Program-made: the position numbers and the translations under genes | Notes under the pieces: model-generated | The model's input: the letters and a program-made list of their open reading frames with translations, nothing else | Database searches by the model: none | Told to the model about the DNA's origin: nothing | Assembly: GCA_001687465.1 (NCBI GenBank) | Contig: LVLI01000275.1 | Span: 1 to 43,408, forward strand | DNA from: Halocafeteria seosinensis | Lineage: Eukaryota > Sar > Bigyra > Bicosoecida | Reading direction: 5' to 3' | DNA: 43,408 nucleotides | Part shown: positions 9,938-19,589 of the stretch, in pieces | Layout of the letters: each line of letters starts with the position of its first letter | Position numbering within the stretch: the first letter of the stretch is position 1

Positions 9938-11668
9938 TTAAGAGGTTTTCCTTTTGGGAACGAGGAACTGCAAGAGAAGTGGACCTAATCCTCTGCGTAA
10001 GACACCTCCAGGAGAAAGTTTAATACCGTAACGAGGGTCGGATTCAATAGCGCAGAGAAGGCGCCAAAGTCCGTCCCGGATATGCCGCGCACGCTCGCTT
10101 GTGCAGGTTGCCTCAACCTCTTTGACGAAAAAGTTCAGGTCGTCAAGCGACAAGTATCCGTCGTCATCACTGTCATAAATGGCGAACCAGTACAAAATGC
10201 TGATGTCAGACATACGATCTTCAAGCGCAAGACAGAACCACATGAAGTCTTCAAAGTTTAGTTTGCCCTCTGAACCTGCTCTTGACTTCCAGCGAAACCG
10301 AGTTGAAGCCAGACGCCGACAGAAGAATTCGGGAATATTCAGCTTCAAAAGTGACATGAGGACAACTGGAGATATCTCCCTATCTTGAATACGCGCAGGT
10401 GGATACGTATGAGGGAGTTCACTCCCATACTCCTCTGAGCTGCTTCGTTTCAGAGCGTGGGTAAAGATTGCATGGTAATTAACAAAACCCCTGAGACTGA
10501 ATATTTCTACTTCTTCAATACCACATGAGGCACATCTGTAAAAGACATCACTAACATTACTATCCCAGAGATTTCCGTAGCTTATTCGCCAGCAGGCTAG
10601 GGATCGGAGAGACGCAAACAGGCGCGTGAGCACCGACGTGACGTAGCATGACCGAAGACTTGCGTCCTTCTTTACACTTTGCAAGTCTGGATGACGTTGC
10701 ACTAGTGCCTCAACTAATGGTCGGATATCGTGCCCATTTAAATGTCGATGCCTTTCAAACTTCCTACTAATGGTCGTCTGTATCTCCGCCGCCGTTGTGC
10801 TTTGTTCCATGTTCAGTACAAATTCTTTTGTTGGTGGACCCATGAGGTGCAGGATCTTGCTTTTTCTGCCTGCTTTCTCCAGACCTGGAGGCCAAAACCT
10901 CAGTAAATCAATGAGCGAAAGCGCTTTTTTCTCTTTAACTGGTGTACCTCCCGTAGACCCTGCAACGGGTGAAATAGAGCAAACTCGACCAAGGGTGCCT
11001 TCAGCCACGAGTTCAGCCAGCAGCGAACAAGCCTGTATAGCTCGGTCGAAGAGCACGATTCCCAAATAGGCGGGCAATCCGCAGTGCTCCTTGACCAGTT
11101 TTCGGTACTCAATATCCGTCTCTCGCAGACACGGCGACAAGACATTACCCAAGCGGCCTTCCAAGAATGAAGGGATAATTCTGCGGTACTCAGGGACATA
11201 GTTGTCAGACGATACATGTATGTTGCAAGACGACGTAGAGCTCTCTTCTTGTGGAGTAATTGCGCGTACTGTAGGGGTCTCCAGGTAGATGTCACTGACA
11301 GCGTCAGTACTGATCCGAGATGGTTGCGCTGACGGTATGCAGGTGGAATGTGTAGGTACGCCATCGCCTGCAGCTGCCGCAGTACTACGCTGTGGGACAG
11401 TGTCCACACCTTCGGCAAAAGCAGCTTCACTTTCATTGTTTCGGGCTTCGACACACCAACCATTTCGCAAAGGTCGCGTCCGGGGCATCGCAGCTGCTGC
11501 AGAGTTCGAAACATATTCAGTAACACACTCTGCGCCCCTGGTGGTCTGATGGACGTGGCTCAGAACGGGTGCAGGGTGATCCTCCTCATAACCCAAAGTT
11601 TCCGGGTATACTCTTGTTTGACCGTCTCCCTTGAAGCATCTCTTCCATATCTTCGGCAGCGTGGGCAT
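9938..11668 (-). CDS. PP2A regulatory subunit B''-like protein with EF-hand (tandem copy 2)
   Basis: A single open frame of 576 residues from the ATG at 11668 (MPTLPKIWKRCFKG). It is a clear paralogue of the preceding gene: EYRKLVKEHCGLPAYLGIVL, LLRFWPPGLEKAGRKSKILH, ALVQRHPDLQSVKKD, SCYVTSVLTRLFASL, NFEDFMWFCLALEDRMSD and YWFAIYDSDDDGYLSLDD. The EF-hand loop is at about residues 499-510 and again ends in Asp. Length and domain order fit the PR72/TON2 family of PP2A subunits, whose second EF-hand and preceding helices bind the scaffold. The N-terminal 150 residues are low-complexity. Same-strand head-to-tail arrangement and shared oddities point to local duplication followed by considerable divergence. 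Confidence 0.8.
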   Translation of the reverse strand: MPTLPKIWKRCFKGDGQTRVYPETLGYEEDHPAPVLSHVHQTTRGAECVTEYVSNSAAAAMPRTRPLRNGWCVEARNNESEAAFAEGVDTVPQRSTAAAAGDGVPTHSTCIPSAQPSRISTDAVSDIYLETPTVRAITPQEESSTSSCNIHVSSDNYVPEYRRIIPSFLEGRLGNVLSPCLRETDIEYRKLVKEHCGLPAYLGIVLFDRAIQACSLLAELVAEGTLGRVCSISPVAGSTGGTPVKEKKALSLIDLLRFWPPGLEKAGRKSKILHLMGPPTKEFVLNMEQSTTAAEIQTTISRKFERHRHLNGHDIRPLVEALVQRHPDLQSVKKDASLRSCYVTSVLTRLFASLRSLACWRISYGNLWDSNVSDVFYRCASCGIEEVEIFSLRGFVNYHAIFTHALKRSSSEEYGSELPHTYPPARIQDREISPVVLMSLLKLNIPEFFCRRLASTRFRWKSRAGSEGKLNFEDFMWFCLALEDRMSDISILYWFAIYDSDDDGYLSLDDLNFFVKEVEATCTSERARHIRDGLWRLLCAIESDPRYGIKLSPGGVLRRGLGPLLLQFLVPKRKTS

Positions 11669-12355
11669 CCCGAAGTTCTTCGCTAGGTAAATAGGTGCTC
11701 CTATTTGACAGTGATGCTCAGTAATTTCCTCATTATCAGCCCAGGGGTAACATAAAATGAATCATTACTGCAAAGCTGCCTTGTAGAAAAGACTCTGACA
11801 CACGCGCCATTTACAATACAGGTACTGAGGTAACGAGTGCCGTTATATCAACTCCGATCATTGTAGTGCAGATAGTGCCACTATCTCCATAACGGGAGCG
11901 ATGAATGAGAACTAGAAGCAATTACCACATACAACGATATTTCTTCCACAGCAACAGGTTTCCGTAGCACATGCCGTATATAGCGCTGGCGACGCCGACA
12001 GGCAGCGGAAGGTGAGGTTGTCCAGGGAACGGCGAAACGTCAGTACCCTTTGCGGTTGTAGTGAACATGCATCGCAGCCATGCCCTTGCTGCTGTCGCGC
12101 ACAGAAAAGAAGGCTTTCCTTTCCCAGGTACTGCACACCGCGGAATACATAGTACCAAGTGGTAAGCCGTTGCCAGCGGCAACAAACGAACGGCAGAGCG
12201 ATTGCTTCGTACGACGTCCAAGTAAGATAACCAACGCCGCACATCAAAATGTAAGTATGGATGCATATTACAGGCTTGACATGCACACCAGCATGCTACC
12301 AAAAGTTTATTCGCCGCACGCCGAACAGAGATTGTGTCAGTGCTCCGTCTAGCTG
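11669..12355. other. Intergenic, about 690 bp
   Basis: Lies between the start of the second PP2A B''-like gene and the 3' end of the DENND6-like gene. Overlapping minus-strand frames at 11912-12302 are Cys/Trp/Tyr-rich in several phases, with no recognisable motif, and look like chance ORFs. Confidence 0.5.
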
Positions 12356-15217
12356 CTATGACTCTGCTGGATCCGTATGGGCTATCACATCCGAGTCGTC
12401 AAACATACCACTGGTCTCTCGCGCGATAGATAGACAGCGCACTTCCTCGTTGCTCTCTTGAGAAGCGAGGCTGTAGACTACCGCTAGGTGCCTCTTGATT
12501 TGCTCATATAATGCACTGTCTTTGCATAGATAAGAACGTTCGTCGCTTATTCTTGCGAAGATTTTCCTCAAGAGTGTAAGACTTGCAGATGACGACGAAA
12601 GATCACCATTGCCGCTAAGATCATCTTCACATTGTTGATTCAACTGTTCATAAAGAATATCCGGAGAGAGAGACATCCTCAGAGTGCGCGTCAGCGAAAA
12701 TACAGTGTCTTCCGCTTCTCGCCTCCGTTGACGGAACCACACCATGAATGTACTTGTTTGCATAAAATCTCTATACAGTCGTTTGAAATCCACTTTCTTA
12801 ACCTGCTTTGGTAAATCCTTCTTATCCAAATGCTCCAAGAAAGTCTCAACACAAAACGGACGAAGTAAGCAGCTGGCAAAGTCATCATATGGGCCCAAAT
12901 TCATGGCGCCCAAGGCGCCCTTACTTGAGTGAGTACTAGTCACTGAAACTTGCTCCATACAGAGCTCAAAATAAGTTTCGAACGGACGCAAGAATCCGAC
13001 CGTAAGATCTCGAAAGTGCTTGCTTAGGATCGAGTCATTAATGATAACCGCAGGAATTTCTCCTTCCGAATGGTCGTACGTTAGACTTCGTTCCGCTGCC
13101 GCCGATCCTTTTCCCTTGTTTTCAGACGCGGTATTTAGGCGCAGTTGTTCGCCCTCCTCCAATCCGTTATTCACGGGCAGAAGTTGCTTTAGCACGGTTT
13201 TGGATGGAGGCACATTCCAACCATCTTTGTGCAAAAATGTACTCTTGGAACTGTTACTCTTCTTGTATTCCATACCCTTGAGAGAATTGTCCAACGGAGT
13301 TCCGAGTGGGACAGCAATATTGCGACAATTATGATAACGATACTCTCTGGCTGATTTAGACGCCTTTACATTCGCAGTACACTTAATCGGCTCACTGAAA
13401 AAGCATGATACTGTGGGCGCTCTATCTCTTAGCTCAGTGTCATTCCCAGGAGAGCTATTTTGATCCTCCGCAGATAGTGCTTCGTCACTACTGCGGCATC
13501 TACGCACTCTAGCATCACCGGATGAGGAAGTACCCATACACTGCACGTGCTTAGAGTTGGAAATATTCACGGTAGTAACAAAAATCCACGTTTTTTAGTA
13601 TGTGGCTGCTCGCCCATTGACTTACCGGCTTTACGTCAACGTTCAAACCAGCGTCAGCGTTCCCCAAATGCTGCCACAACAAGGGGTTTGAGAATCCTGT
13701 AACCAGTCCTATTTCTCGCCCTTGAGTAGTTTCTGGAAACTCTCTGGATTCTAGAAAAAGTTCAGTCGGTGAGTCCTTCAGGGATGAATCTGCGGACCAT
13801 TTCGAACTTCCTCTTTTTCCTTTCCATAAATTTCTCAGCTTCGAAAGCGTATTCTTCGACCGTTTTGCATCTGAGTTTGACGCCAGGGGTCGTCTTGGGG
13901 GAGTCAATGTTAGACGACTCATTGGACTTGAGCTCGATGCGTCGGACTTTTGAGAGGGGCTTGGCGTCCTGGCTTTGTAAGTGTGCTTAGGCGACAAAAG
14001 CCTAAACGCTTTTCCTCTCGCAGAGAGGCCGCTCATTTCTTCTCCACCGTCATTCTCTTTCCGAAGGTATCGAGACATGTTCCAAGTGTCAGGGTCGTGA
14101 ATCGTTATATAAGGACGATAATCGCCGGAGAAAGGAAGCGGATTAATTAACGACACGATGGCTAGTACAATATCAGAGCAAAGAGTTGCATCCGGGCACC
14201 GAACACAGACCGTTTTCCCGCGGATTAGGAGAGTCCAGATATGCCACAAGTAATGGAGGAAAGGACAAAGTGTTCTGTACACCCCCACATCCGAAAAATT
14301 GTCCTGGCCAATTGTAGCACCGGTAGCATCCTTATTTTGGGGATGAGAAGCTTCAAGGTTGCCACGTCGTGGGATTGTGTACTCAAGTGTCCGTCCAAGG
14401 AGAGGAAGCTGGACGGCTTCCCCTTCTGTTGGAGATGGCCAATCCCTGATGTGGCGATAAGCCATCTCTAAAGTGACAAGTGCTTTTGTATCTTCGTAAG
14501 CGTGTCCTATGACCAATGCCGCGTGTTTTAAGAGAACGGGAAACGGTAATTCGGAAAGTAGTATAATTCCCGTTTGATCAAATCCTCTCCTATGAGACGT
14601 ATTTGGTTTCTGCGAAAAATATACCGCTCCAAGGAGGAATTCCGACCGCGATTGACCACTAGCTGCTCCTTCCTCCTCGTGTGAACTCTTCTGCAAAGAT
14701 CGTAAGACGGAAGACGCTCTTTCACGTCCAGGAATCTTGAAGCATGCCGAAGGCGTCCATTGCTTCGGAGAACTGCATAGGAATTGCATTCGTGGGTGGT
14801 ACACCACCAGATTAACAATCTCAGCTGCGCCTTACTTGCGTAATCGAATGCAATAGACGCATTCGAGGACCCCATCGGGCCCGGCCGACATTCCTTCGGG
14901 AAGACATAAGTGCGCTAAAGTTGTCCGACACTCCGAGTGTATCTGCAGTACCACCACGGTCAAATTTCTGTCTGTATACACTCCAGTCAGTGCTCGAAAC
15001 ATACCACCCCTGAGGGGTATTCGTAGCTCAGAGTAGGCCCTTTCTCAGCGTCGAATTCCACGAGACCAACGCATCTGCACCACGAAGCGACGCCATCTCC
15101 TTGCTCTGGCTGGAGTGGATCCTGGGATGAAGATGCTTCCAAAGCACCGCCGGACGCAGCAGCTGCCATGACGGAAGGCCGCACTAAGCTAGTAGGCGAT
15201 ATTTTGCGTTCAGTCAT
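12356..15217 (-). CDS. DENN-domain protein, DENND6 (FAM116)-like, four exons
   Basis: Exons on the minus strand are 15217-15005, 14942-14836, 14772-13626 and 13540-12356, giving about 883 residues. All three introns (62, 63 and about 85 nt) are GT..CAG and keep frame; a nearby AAG is an alternative acceptor for the last. The order matches DENND6: an N-terminal WCRCVGLVEFDAEKGPTLSY strand, AHLCLPEG..ECVYCIRLR, GFDQTGIILLSELPFPVL, DWPSPTEGEAVQLPLLG, then the core IRGKTVCVRCPD..CSDIVLAIVSLI..GDYRPYITIHDPD at about 275-335, GFSNPLLWQHL, and the C-terminal RPFETYFELCMEQ..RDFMQTSTFMVWFRQRRREAED. DENND6 proteins are Rab exchange factors in endosomal recycling. The middle contains Ser/Lys-rich insertions not usual for the family. 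Confidence 0.82.
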
Positions 15218-15519
15218 GCATGCTTACGGATGTATTGATTCTGTGAATAATCAATACAATCGAAGAAAGAGGGAGTGACAAGTGTGGATACCGGTTCCAC
15301 ACAAGTGAAGTGGTGGCCCAACGGGTTCCGCCTTCGTAGCACATACTCAATGCATTGTAGTATTTTTATCTTTTGTCGCTACACAGACATACATGCACAT
15401 ACGTACAAACATAAAGAAAACAAAATGCGTCACCATGCACCGATCGTTCTGACGTAACTCGATATTCCAATTGCCCTATTTACGACTCAAAGTTGCACGA
15501 CAGTACCTTCCAATCACTG
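15218..15519. other. Short intergenic spacer
   Basis: About 300 bp between the start of the DENND6-like gene and the stop of the THH1/TOM1-like gene. It is A/T-rich (15230-15270, 15360-15430) and should hold the promoter of the former and the 3' end of the latter. No discrete motif is recognised. Confidence 0.5.
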
Positions 15520-16930
15520 TCATGAGTTTCTTCCAAAGGCTTTGGCAGCCTCTTTAGCGAACGAGATATCTTCTTCGCTGAGGTCGTTTCCCATCCCAGG
15601 AGTCGTGCTCCCGTTGTTGTCAGCCTCCCACTGTGTAGCATCGATTGACATCGAACCATCTTTTGTTCCTGAAGAATTACGTCCTCGGTAAGAATCTAAG
15701 TCATCCATAGGATAAAGCCCATTGACGCCCTCAAAACTTCGCTGGCTCATGCGAGACACACTTCCTTCGCTCTCATAGTCGTGAAAGTAGTCGCCGACAC
15801 GCACGTCTCGATACCTCTGTTCCAGGTCCCCTTTCTGCACCAAAATATCAAATCACTCTTTTCATTATTGCCCAAGAAAAATCGAATGAGCACCTCGCCG
15901 ACAACGTACCTGGCCAGAAGCCTTGTCAACAGAACTTGAGCCTCCAGAAGAGGGAATATGGGAAGTTAGTGACAGCGAAATCCCCATAGGAAACGCTTCC
16001 AGAATCGTAAAGAATAAAAACGTCTCATAGCGGATCGGCGGAAACGTCGTCAGGTCCAGTACTTCAGCAATGAAGAGGATATCGTACAAACTATGCAAGA
16101 AAAAAAGGAAAGTCAGCACTAGCGTGAGACTCACAAGAGTCCTGGGGCTCCGCGGTAGAACCAGGGAACTATATTCCATCGGAGTCAACCGAGAAAAGCG
16201 TACCGCAAAAAAGAATAACAAACAAGCAAGCGTTAAATAGCAAACGCTGCTATACCCATGTTGGAGACTATGCATCACATGGCGAAGATTAGCTTGGTTT
16301 TGAGCAAGCGTGAGACCGATGACTACGAAGTCGACCAGATACAAAACCACCATAACCAGTGAGAAAACAATATAATTCCTCTTGCTCTGTTGAGCATGCC
16401 TCGAAATGTGCGTCGAAGTAGATGTGTTGATGTCCAGTAATGGCTCCATCTTGGGTGCAAATCGAGTGTTCAGTGCAGACACTCTCGGCGAGCTATGCTC
16501 AATGTTCGCAAAGAAAATGACCCATAGTGCAAAATCAGTAAATTGCAATGAGGTGGGTAGCAAATAAAATATTTCTTCCTGGTTCAAAGAATAGAACAAG
16601 CAACGAAAACAGTGCGTGAACATGCTCTAATAACCTGGGACTCTTTTGCACATACCCATGATGCCGTGTCCTTATGAGAAGAGAAGAATATAAACACTCG
16701 GAAAGGTAGCCACAACAACCCGATACATAAAAAGATCCCGTGAAACGATGACAACCGATGCTTTTCCTTAACGATTTTCCAAAGCTGTACGCTTCTCCGT
16801 CACACAAGTTTTTGAATTGCAACAAGGCAGTTCCCGTGGCACTTACCTGGTAGACTGCCCAGAGCAGCAGCGCCAGGAAGATAAATGCTAATGCCCATGT
16901 CCATACGTTATTGATGGCGCTGTATGCCAT
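15520..16930 (-). CDS. THH1/TOM1/TOM3-like seven-helix membrane protein, four exons
   Basis: Exons on the minus strand are 16930-16847 (MAYSAINNVWTW), 16784-16656, 16578-15910 and 15834-15520, all phase 0, giving 398 residues. All three introns begin GT and end CAG. The restored protein has about seven hydrophobic segments, among them ALAFIFLALLLWAVY, FHGIFLCIGLLWLPFRVFIF, LQFTDFALWVIFFAN, YIVFSLVMVVLYLVDFVVIG, a Cys/Phe-rich helix, LVSLTLVLTFLFFLHSLYD and FTILEAFPMGISLSL. The FLCIGLLWLPFR and FALWVIFFANIEH patterns fit the THH1/TOM1/TOM3 family of plant and algal tonoplast proteins. The last 100 residues are a hydrophilic cytosolic tail. Exact in-phase joining of four pieces supports the model; the family name is less secure than the topology. 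Confidence 0.75.
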
Positions 16931-17598
16931 CTTTGCGAGTTTAACCAGAGTTGACCTCAATAGTGAATAGATGCCAGGGTGAATTCGGTGCTGTCCTTCC
17001 TCTCATCAAATAACCTCCAAAAGCTAGCGTTCATTTTGTTCCCCATGAAGGAATGGCAACGAATTAATCGATCTCCTATTAGTGATGCTCGTCTTGTGGG
17101 GCTGCACAGCTCCATAAAGGACGCTTTATTCAATATGGGGTAGGGAGTAACTTGAAAGTACTTCCCGCATACAAACACTGTCTTCTCTCTCTATGTGTGT
17201 AAGCCTCCACTGGACTCGTACCGCAGTGGATCCCTACCTTGAGTTAAATACACACCTATAGAGCTGTTCCAACCTAGCTAACCATCATTCTATTATATCA
17301 TAAAATGGGGTGCATGAAGTGGCCGAACCAAGCAATCTTTTCGTTGCTTGAAGTTCCGACGCGTGACAGGTTGACAAGTTGACAGCTGCTTGTCAGATCC
17401 AGNCTTGCCGAAGACACGCGCAGTGTAGCCCCATTACGAGAGGTACGCACGACAGGAGCCTCGCTCCTTGCAAACAATATGATAAAATTAGTTGAGGTCG
17501 AGACAAACTCCAATTGTTGCGAGGGGCGTTCGGGAAACGTTCGCCACCCAACGGGTGTATTCATTGATTCGAAGCACATTAATAACACTCTATGCCTC
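16931..17598. other. Intergenic, about 670 bp, with one ambiguous base
   Basis: Lies between the start of the THH1/TOM1-like gene and the stop of the HAD-like gene. Base 17403 is n, the only ambiguous call in the window. No convincing ORF or RNA gene is present. Confidence 0.6.
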
Positions 17599-19183
17599 TT
17601 ACAAATTCTTGCGTCGTCTCGTTTCGCATTGTTTCACTTTCTTCACAAAATAATTAGGATCTAAAATAGCTTCCACAGGGTGTACCTTCACCAGGTATGT
17701 GTCCTTGGTAGTTTCGAATGGAAGTTCCTCTTTGGTGCGGACATCGCGAGCATCCACAATTGAAGCATCAGTTTCCTCAATATTATCGTCGAAGAAGATC
17801 GGATGCACTCTGCAAATATGTAGTTCAGCAATCGATATATGCCAATCGCAAGGGGTATCATGCACCACTTACGTCGGATCCTCTTGGTCTACCAGCAACA
17901 GCTTACCGGCTGATGCGGTTTCGCCACTGGAATGCCAGTAATGATAGTAGTCTCTGTAGCCGAACATACGCTCCCCGTACTCAATTTTCTTATTCATGTG
18001 CTCCCAAATCGACTCAAATCCGTTTAGATGCTGTACTAAGGGTGGTAGATAGTTTGTTTCGCTACTACCGGCACTACCAACAGTGCATGCAAGGAAAATA
18101 TCGTCAGATCGGGGACCTCGACGCAGGAAGTGACCAGTATTGTTCGGACAAACTAGCCTGAGATCAGGCCTCCCAGTAATAGTCCCATGGAGTGCCCGGT
18201 GAGGATACAGAGGGTGCCTACCCGAGCAATATCTGCATACAATGTGCTCCACAAAAATATTAGTCCAAGATCCACCTACGCGTAAACGCATTCACTTACA
18301 AATTATGCTCCGCAATAACGAATCCAAGGTCACCTCCGAAAGTTCTAAAAACGATAGAGAAATCTCGGCCCGTTCCAACCAAGTGCTCAATGAGTTTAAA
18401 ATAGGAAGGCATAATGAACCGGTATCCACTCCTCATCCATTCATATTCGCGGCACTGGTCTAGTTTATCCTCGGGGATACGAAGAGCCTGGTCCAGTTCG
18501 TGGAACTTTCCAACAAAACGTTCTCCGCAGTGTCCCTCATTAGTGAATTTGTTAAGTAAGGATTTACGTAGCTGCAAGTTCGTGAACGGTAGCTTGACTA
18601 GACAACACTATGGGGCTCCATCGAAACAACTTACTTCTCGTTGGGACTGATTGTAGGCGTATATTTTTTCCGAGTCCTGTATCGTCTGCATCCCCGAGGT
18701 CTTGTGATACGGGTACAGCACGTTTTCAACAAAGTCGTGATACGTCCGCAACTCCTCTGATTCTTCTCCAGTAGGGTCTTGAGAGCTGAGTTCCATATGG
18801 GCTAGCTTCCATTGCCACAGTGATCCATCTTTAGGGCACCTTTTGATGCACACTCCGGGTTCCTCCTTTTCTTCTGCATCGCCTTGTACAGCTCCTCCTT
18901 CGCCTGCAGTCGGTGCAACTTGGTGGACTGTGCCCCAGGCCAGACCAGCGATGCTTTCGTTCAAGATATTTTCCATTGATTTTCCACCCGCGACGTCACT
19001 CATCACAAGCGTCTTATTGACGTCGATATGCAGGATCAATCTCGCTTTCGAAGAACTCATTATGGTTGTATAATGCTTGATAAACAATGGATGCTTCGCG
19101 AGCTTCACGAAGGGTTGCCCGATGTTCCGGAAGAATTTCACCGCTGAGGATACCACAGACCGAAGTGGAAACCGGGGGATCAT
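17599..19183 (-). CDS. HAD-superfamily-like protein with DxNKT motif, four exons
   Basis: Exons on the minus strand are 19183-18635, 18571-18300, 18232-17873 and 17809-17599, giving 463 residues from the ATG at 19183 (MIPRFPLRSVV); an ATG at 19060 (MSSSKARL) would remove 41 residues. Introns are 63-67 nt with GTAAG donors and CAG acceptors. LILHIDVNKTLVMSD at about 50-65 is the HAD motif I with Asp-x-Asn in place of Asp-x-Asp. FSIVFRTFGGDL is motif II-like, CSGRHPLYP follows, and HPIFFDDNIEETDASIVDARD near 396-416 supplies the acidic motif IV. I recall this combination from uncharacterised fungal, oomycete and trypanosomatid HAD-like proteins. Loss of the general acid/base Asp suggests weak or altered phosphatase activity. 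The longer N-terminus is basic and could be an organelle-targeting leader. Confidence 0.75.
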
Positions 19184-19589
19184 ATAGATACTGCGTCTGA
19201 GACGAGTGTTGACGGAAAAATGGTATCTAACAAGACAGGTGTCTACACAATCAGATGATGAATCTCGCCGAGTCAAGTGAAACTAAAGATTGTGTTGTTG
19301 AAGTTCCACATCTCGAGAAATGGCGATCCTATTGTGGTGGTATTTTACATGCTAATGGTATACTATGTGTCCAAAACATATCGGACAGATTAACAATTAC
19401 CTGTATTGAAGGGAGGATCCAAGGAGCTGGCAGAATCGGACAGATTTTGGCGTGTGAAGACCAGATACAGGAGAGCTTCAACAATGTCATGAGACTTCTA
19501 TTACCGCTGGTATACAGCGTCGCCAGTGGCTAAGAGGACCACTTGCTACCTTTTTTTGTTCAAGAGATAACCTGTGGCCAAAAGAGAAA
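19184..19589. promoter_or_regulatory. Divergent intergenic region between the HAD-like and USP genes
   Basis: The minus-strand HAD-like gene and the plus-strand USP gene start about 400 bp apart, back to back, so this stretch should contain both promoters. It marks the switch from an all-minus to an all-plus gene block. No sequence motif was identified as a promoter element; the inference is from layout only. Confidence 0.45.
19255..19533 (+). CDS. Possible small protein, 92 residues, unrecognised
   Basis: An ATG pair at 19255 opens a 92-residue frame (MMNLAESSETKDCVVEV, then HANGILCVQNISDRLTITCI, EDQIQESFNNVMRLLLPLV) ending at 19533, 56 bp before the USP gene. Composition is protein-like, with alternating strands followed by a helix. 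It occupies most of a divergent promoter region, so it could be a short gene, an upstream exon or chance. I know no matching family. Confidence 0.3.
   Translation: MMNLAESSETKDCVVEVPHLEKWRSYCGGILHANGILCVQNISDRLTITCIEGRIQGAGRIGQILACEDQIQESFNNVMRLLLPLVYSVASG

Noticed and set aside
10900-11526. 208-residue minus-strand frame inside the second PP2A B''-like gene
   Set aside because: It is a shadow of the conserved reading frame on the same strand and has no motif of its own.
11912-12302. Overlapping minus-strand frames of about 125 residues, Cys-rich
   Set aside because: Three frames are open over the same bases, none has a recognisable motif, and the Cys/Trp content looks like chance composition.
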